Of a DNA stretch of 64,000 nt, positions 61,498 through 64,000 are shown in pieces. Under the pieces are notes generated by a model. The model did no database searches and was not told the DNA's origin. It saw nothing but the letters and a program-made list of their open reading frames with translations. Source of the stretch: Albimonas sp036154955 (GTDB lineage: Bacteria; Pseudomonadota; Alphaproteobacteria; Rhodobacterales; Rhodobacteraceae); the NCBI GenBank assembly GCA_036154955.1, contig JAYZWL010000152.1, positions 11,463-75,462 on the forward strand, read 5' to 3'. The translations under genes and the position numbers were made by a program. Each line of letters starts with the position of its first letter. Within the stretch, counting starts at the first letter, position 1.

Positions 61498-61980
61498 GTG
61501 CATACCGACCCGAGCGACCCCGCCGCGCCGATGGCCGACGGCACGCCCCCCGGCTTCGCGCTCGCCCGCGGCGTGTGCCGGGGGCTGATCGATATGGGAT
61601 TCACCCCGATCTGCGAATTCGTCCCCGCCCGCGGGCTGCGCGCCGACGTGTTCGCCCTCGGCCCGAAGGGCGAGGTCTGGATCGTGGAATGCAAGTCGGG
61701 CCTGCCGGATTTCCGCTCGGACCGGAAATGGCCCGGCTATCTCGACTGGTGCGAGCGGTTCTTCTTCGCCGTCGATTCGGACTTCCCGGCCGAGATCCTG
61801 CCCGAGGATCAGGGCCTGATGCGCGCCGACGCCTTCGGGGCGGAGATCCTCAGCACGCCCGCGCCGCGCCCCATGGCGGCGGCGCGGCGCAAGGCGATCA
61901 CCCTCAAGGCCGCCCGGGTCGGCGCGCTGCGCCTGCGCGCGGCGCTCGACCCCGGCCTGTCGTCGTTGTCGGAGGTCTGA
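61498..61980 (+). CDS. mmcB: MmcB-family DNA repair protein
   Basis: 160 residues of the MmcB/DUF1052 family. LRADVFALGPKGEVWIVECKSGLPDFRSDRKWPGYLDWCERFFFAVDSDFP contains a D-x(n)-E-x-K pattern (AD ... VECK) of PD-(D/E)XK nuclease-like folds. The start is GTG 61498: AAGGAGG (61483-61489) sits eight bases upstream, whereas ATG 61480 lies on the edge of the LexA box and TTG 61432 lies before the promoter. SOS-controlled by the box at 61465. Convergent with the next gene, four bases apart. Confidence 0.9.
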   Translation: MHTDPSDPAAPMADGTPPGFALARGVCRGLIDMGFTPICEFVPARGLRADVFALGPKGEVWIVECKSGLPDFRSDRKWPGYLDWCERFFFAVDSDFPAEILPEDQGLMRADAFGAEILSTPAPRPMAAARRKAITLKAARVGALRLRAALDPGLSSLSEV

Positions 61981-61984
61981 AGGC

Positions 61985-62989
61985 TCAGGCCGCGCGGCGC
62001 GCGCGCGCCGCGCCCAGCGCGCCCAGCCCGGCCAGAAGCAGCAGCGCCGGCGCCGGCAGCGGCACCGTAGACACCGGCGGCGCCGGGTCCACGCTGCTCA
62101 GGTCGCCGTCGAAGGTGGAGATCGAGGAGGTGAAGCTGCGGATCTCCCCCTTCATGTCCGACATGGAGCCCACCACCATCGACCCGCGGGTGCCGCCGCT
62201 GGGCGAGGAGAAATCGGCCAGCGGCGCGAGGATCGAGGACTCGAACGCCTGGCTGCCGAACACCAGACTGGTGGCCGCGGCGAAGTTGAACAGCACCGAA
62301 GGCGCCTGCGTGTTGGCCTTGGCGTTGATCGTGGCCGGAACCGACTCGACGTTGATGACCAGCGTCACGCCCGCGTCGATGTGGAAGTTCAACAGCCCGT
62401 TGGAGCTGAGAATCGAATTCGACTCGGCGCTGGTCAGATTCAGAACCGCGAGCCCGTTCGCATCGCCCGCGCCCGAATAAAAGTTCCAGCTGTTCATGTC
62501 GCCGGAGAAATAGGCGCCGGTGCCGTCCAGCGCGTCCAGCTCCGCCGACAGGCCGGTGAACAGATCCTTCATCGCCTGGACCGGCACGCCGCCCGGCACG
62601 TCCGCGCCGACTCCGGTGGATGTGGCCCGGCCCGAAGTGTTGCTGCCGGTGATGGCGCCGCCCACGACGATGGAGCCGGAGCCCCCCGCCTGGAAGCTGC
62701 CCAGCACGTCGCCGCCGACGATCTGCGTGCCCGACACGTCGCCGACCGCCACGTCGGGTCCGCCATCGCTGTTGGAATAGAAGCCGGTCGCGGTCATGTC
62801 GCCGCCGACATAGGACCGGCCCTCGATATGGTTGACCCCGGTGGTGTCGGCGTCGCCCAGCGAGATCAGCGCGAACTGGCTCATCAGCGTCGTGGCGTCC
62901 AGGGCCGCCGCGGATGCGGCGGCGGGAAGCGCGACCACCCCAAGCGCGAACAGCGCGGCCCGACCGAAGCGGATAGTGGCGAACATCAT
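61985..62989 (-). CDS. Choice-of-anchor A family surface protein with VPLPA-CTERM tail
   Basis: 334 residues. Sec signal (FGRAALFALGVVALPAAASAA), then a choice-of-anchor A beta-rich domain (residues 30-300; GVNHIEGRSYVGGDMTATGFY, VNVESVPATINA, SSILAPLADFSSPSGGTRGSMVVGS). The C-terminus is a sorting signal: VPLPAPALLLLAGLGALGAARARRAA, a VPLPA motif, hydrophobic helix and arginine cluster. Such tails are processed by exosortase-type enzymes and the proteins are linked to extracellular matrix. Two adjacent ATGs at 62989/62986; AGGAAA upstream. No exosortase gene is in the window. Confidence 0.88.
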   Translation of the reverse strand: MMFATIRFGRAALFALGVVALPAAASAAALDATTLMSQFALISLGDADTTGVNHIEGRSYVGGDMTATGFYSNSDGGPDVAVGDVSGTQIVGGDVLGSFQAGGSGSIVVGGAITGSNTSGRATSTGVGADVPGGVPVQAMKDLFTGLSAELDALDGTGAYFSGDMNSWNFYSGAGDANGLAVLNLTSAESNSILSSNGLLNFHIDAGVTLVINVESVPATINAKANTQAPSVLFNFAAATSLVFGSQAFESSILAPLADFSSPSGGTRGSMVVGSMSDMKGEIRSFTSSISTFDGDLSSVDPAPPVSTVPLPAPALLLLAGLGALGAARARRAA

Positions 62990-63101
62990 TCTGACTTTCC
63001 TGACGCGACGCCGCGCGGGCGAGCCCATGCGCGGAGAGCACACGCGAAATGGCGACTTTCTTGCATCGCCGTCCGACCCGCCCGCGAAGGAGCGGCCCGG
63101 A

Positions 63102-63137
63102 GGCGATTCCGGTTACGCCTATTTAACCGGAATCGCC
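63102..63137. other. Perfect 13-bp inverted repeat upstream of the surface protein gene
   Basis: GGCGATTCCGGTT, a 10-base loop, AACCGGAATCGCC. No mismatch. It could be a terminator for the 63265 gene or an operator for the surface protein gene. Confidence 0.55.
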
Positions 63138-63264
63138 CTTAAAGCGAAAGCTTTGTGCATTGCGGCGCGCAAGCTGCGTCGACATGGCCCACGGGAATTT
63201 CCACTCAGGCGCGAACGCGATACGCCCGAGCCCGGCCGCGGAGGCTTGCCCGAAATCCGCGCGC

Positions 63265-63552
63265 TCAGCGCTGGGGGCGACCCTTCGGGCCTCGGCCGCC
63301 CTGGCCGCCGCCGCCCTTGCGCACATCCTTCTGGCCGCCCGCGCCCTTCCCCTTGCGGGACTGGGCCTGGACCGCGCGGGCGCGCTCGGCGGCGCCGCGC
63401 AGCTCCTCGGCGATCTCCTCCGCCTCCTCGGGGTCGAAGTCGATGGGCAGGCCGAATCCGTCGCCCTCGACGAAAATGCGCACCATGCCCTCGGTGGTCG
63501 GGCCGATCTGGATCGAGGCCCCGACGTCGCTTTCCGAGTTGATATCCGCCAT
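63265..63552 (-). CDS. Small conserved protein (DUF6324-like)
   Basis: 95 residues. MADINSESDVGASIQIGPTTEGMVRIFVEGDGFGLPIDFDPEEAEEIAEELRGAAERARA is conserved in Rhodobacterales as I recall; the C-terminal 35 residues are a glycine/lysine/arginine-rich tail (KGKGAGGQKDVRKGGGGQGGRG) that may bind nucleic acid. No function known. An acceptable ribosome site (GGAGG at 63562 area) precedes ATG 63552. Stands alone beside tRNA-His. Confidence 0.75.
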   Translation of the reverse strand: MADINSESDVGASIQIGPTTEGMVRIFVEGDGFGLPIDFDPEEAEEIAEELRGAAERARAVQAQSRKGKGAGGQKDVRKGGGGQGGRGPKGRPQR

Positions 63553-63682
63553 GACGCGTCCTCCGACGAGGGATGGGGCCGCGCCGGCGACCCCCGTTCC
63601 GCGCCGCTGCTACTCCCCGCAGGCCCGCAGCGCAAGGTCGCGCTTGCATCGCCGCCTCCGGGGCGCTAACCAGCGCCCGCGT

Positions 63683-63759
63683 GCCGACGTAGCTCAGTTG
63701 GTTAGAGCACTAGATTGTGGATCTAGGGGTCCCCCGTTCGAGCCGGGGCGTCGGTACCA
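63683..63759 (+). tRNA. tRNA-His (GTG)
   Basis: 77 bases including the encoded CCA. Acceptor GCCGACG/CGTCGGT with G1-U72 wobble, D-arm AGCTCAGTTGGTTAGAGC, anticodon stem CTAGA/TCTAG around TTGTGGA (anticodon GTG), T-arm GTTCGAGCC. Position 73 is A and the base before G1 is T, so the G-1 identity element of other bacteria is not encoded, as is usual for alphaproteobacteria. Confidence 0.97.
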
Positions 63760-63857
63760 TCCCCCTCCTGCACGCTCTGTTCCCTCGGCCCGCTCCGACG
63801 CGGCCCTGACCGTCCCGCGGCCCCGGCGTCGCGCGCGCGATCGCACGCCGCGCGTCC

Positions 63858-63880
63858 GGCGGGGAGTCCCGATCCCCGCC
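63858..63880 (-). terminator. Hairpin after the RND pump gene
   Basis: GGCGGGGA-N7-TCCCCGCC, perfect 8-bp stem, 24 bases past the stop of the minus-strand gene at 63905. Confidence 0.55.
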
Positions 63881-63904
63881 TGTCCGGCCGGCGGGTTCAT
63901 TCGT

Positions 63905-64000
63905 TTATTCGGTTTGGGCTTGGGCTTGGGCTTCGTTTTTCTGTTTTCCGGGGAAGAGGCGTCTTAGGGCGACGTAGAAGACGGGGGTGAGGACGAGGCC
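63905..64000 (-). CDS. RND efflux pump permease, C-terminal end only
   Basis: The last 31 residues of a minus-strand gene that begins beyond the window: GLVLTPVFYVALRRLFPGK followed by QKNEAQAQAQTE and TAA. The VLTPVFYV-x-LRR ending is typical of the twelfth membrane helix and tail of AcrB-type RND permeases. The tail has a GCCCAA triplicate encoding QAQAQ. Too little is visible to name the pump. Confidence 0.75.
   Translation of the reverse strand, partial: GLVLTPVFYVALRRLFPGKQKNEAQAQAQTE

Overview
The window is very GC-rich DNA from an alphaproteobacterium, most likely a Rhodobacterales/Paracoccaceae-type organism (inference). Evidence: two tripartite TRAP transporter systems with three solute receptors, a GTA-type 3TM holin, a VPLPA-CTERM surface protein, a class II (B12) ribonucleotide reductase, mmcB behind an alphaproteobacterial LexA box (GAAC-N7-GAAC), and a tRNA-His with A73 and no encoded G-1. 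Most genes sit in tight, often ATGA/TGATG-overlapping operons on the minus strand. There is no rRNA, CRISPR array, integrase or insertion sequence.

Layout. 1-4753: a TRAP transporter (dctM partial, dctQ, two paralogous dctP) with a divergent TetR regulator. 5226-12003: a minus-strand operon joining a two-gene molybdenum hydroxylase to a 6-hydroxynicotinate-reductase-like Fe-S protein, a UPF0280 protein with ApbE-like motifs and an 'amino acid synthesis' family protein. A divergent MarR gene and pncB follow (12239-14084). 14245-16244: an isolated lysis cassette (GTA-type holin plus a three-part endolysin). 16717-25434: hyuA/hyuB and a complete Liv-type ABC importer. 25536-29010: a membrane protein of unknown function, pncA and a PHP hydrolase. 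29273-34428: a ugp-type importer operon ending in a 2H phosphoesterase. 34628-36256: a GGDEF-EAL protein. 37076-46633: an acyl-CoA catabolic cluster with two TetR regulators. 46661-48847: an MprF-like membrane protein. 49029-54041: a second TRAP system with an extra permease. 54140-57155: a flavoprotein, a MarR-like regulator and an SprA-family protein with a degenerate zinc motif. 57444-64000: nrdJ, mmcB, a choice-of-anchor A protein, a small conserved protein, tRNA-His and the end of an RND pump gene.

The most interesting unit is the 5-29 kb block. A Mo-hydroxylase, a ring reductase, an ATP-dependent HyuAB-type lactamase, an ABC importer and the NAD-salvage genes pncA and pncB sit together. 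The hydroxylase operon and the importer receptor gene share an operator-like motif. Together they look like an uptake and degradation system for a nicotinate-like N-heterocycle; the substrate is inference.

The intergenic DNA carries several dispersed repeat families. One is a 45-bp element with conserved outer arms present four times, and a 27-bp tandem array starts exactly in the right arm of one of its copies.
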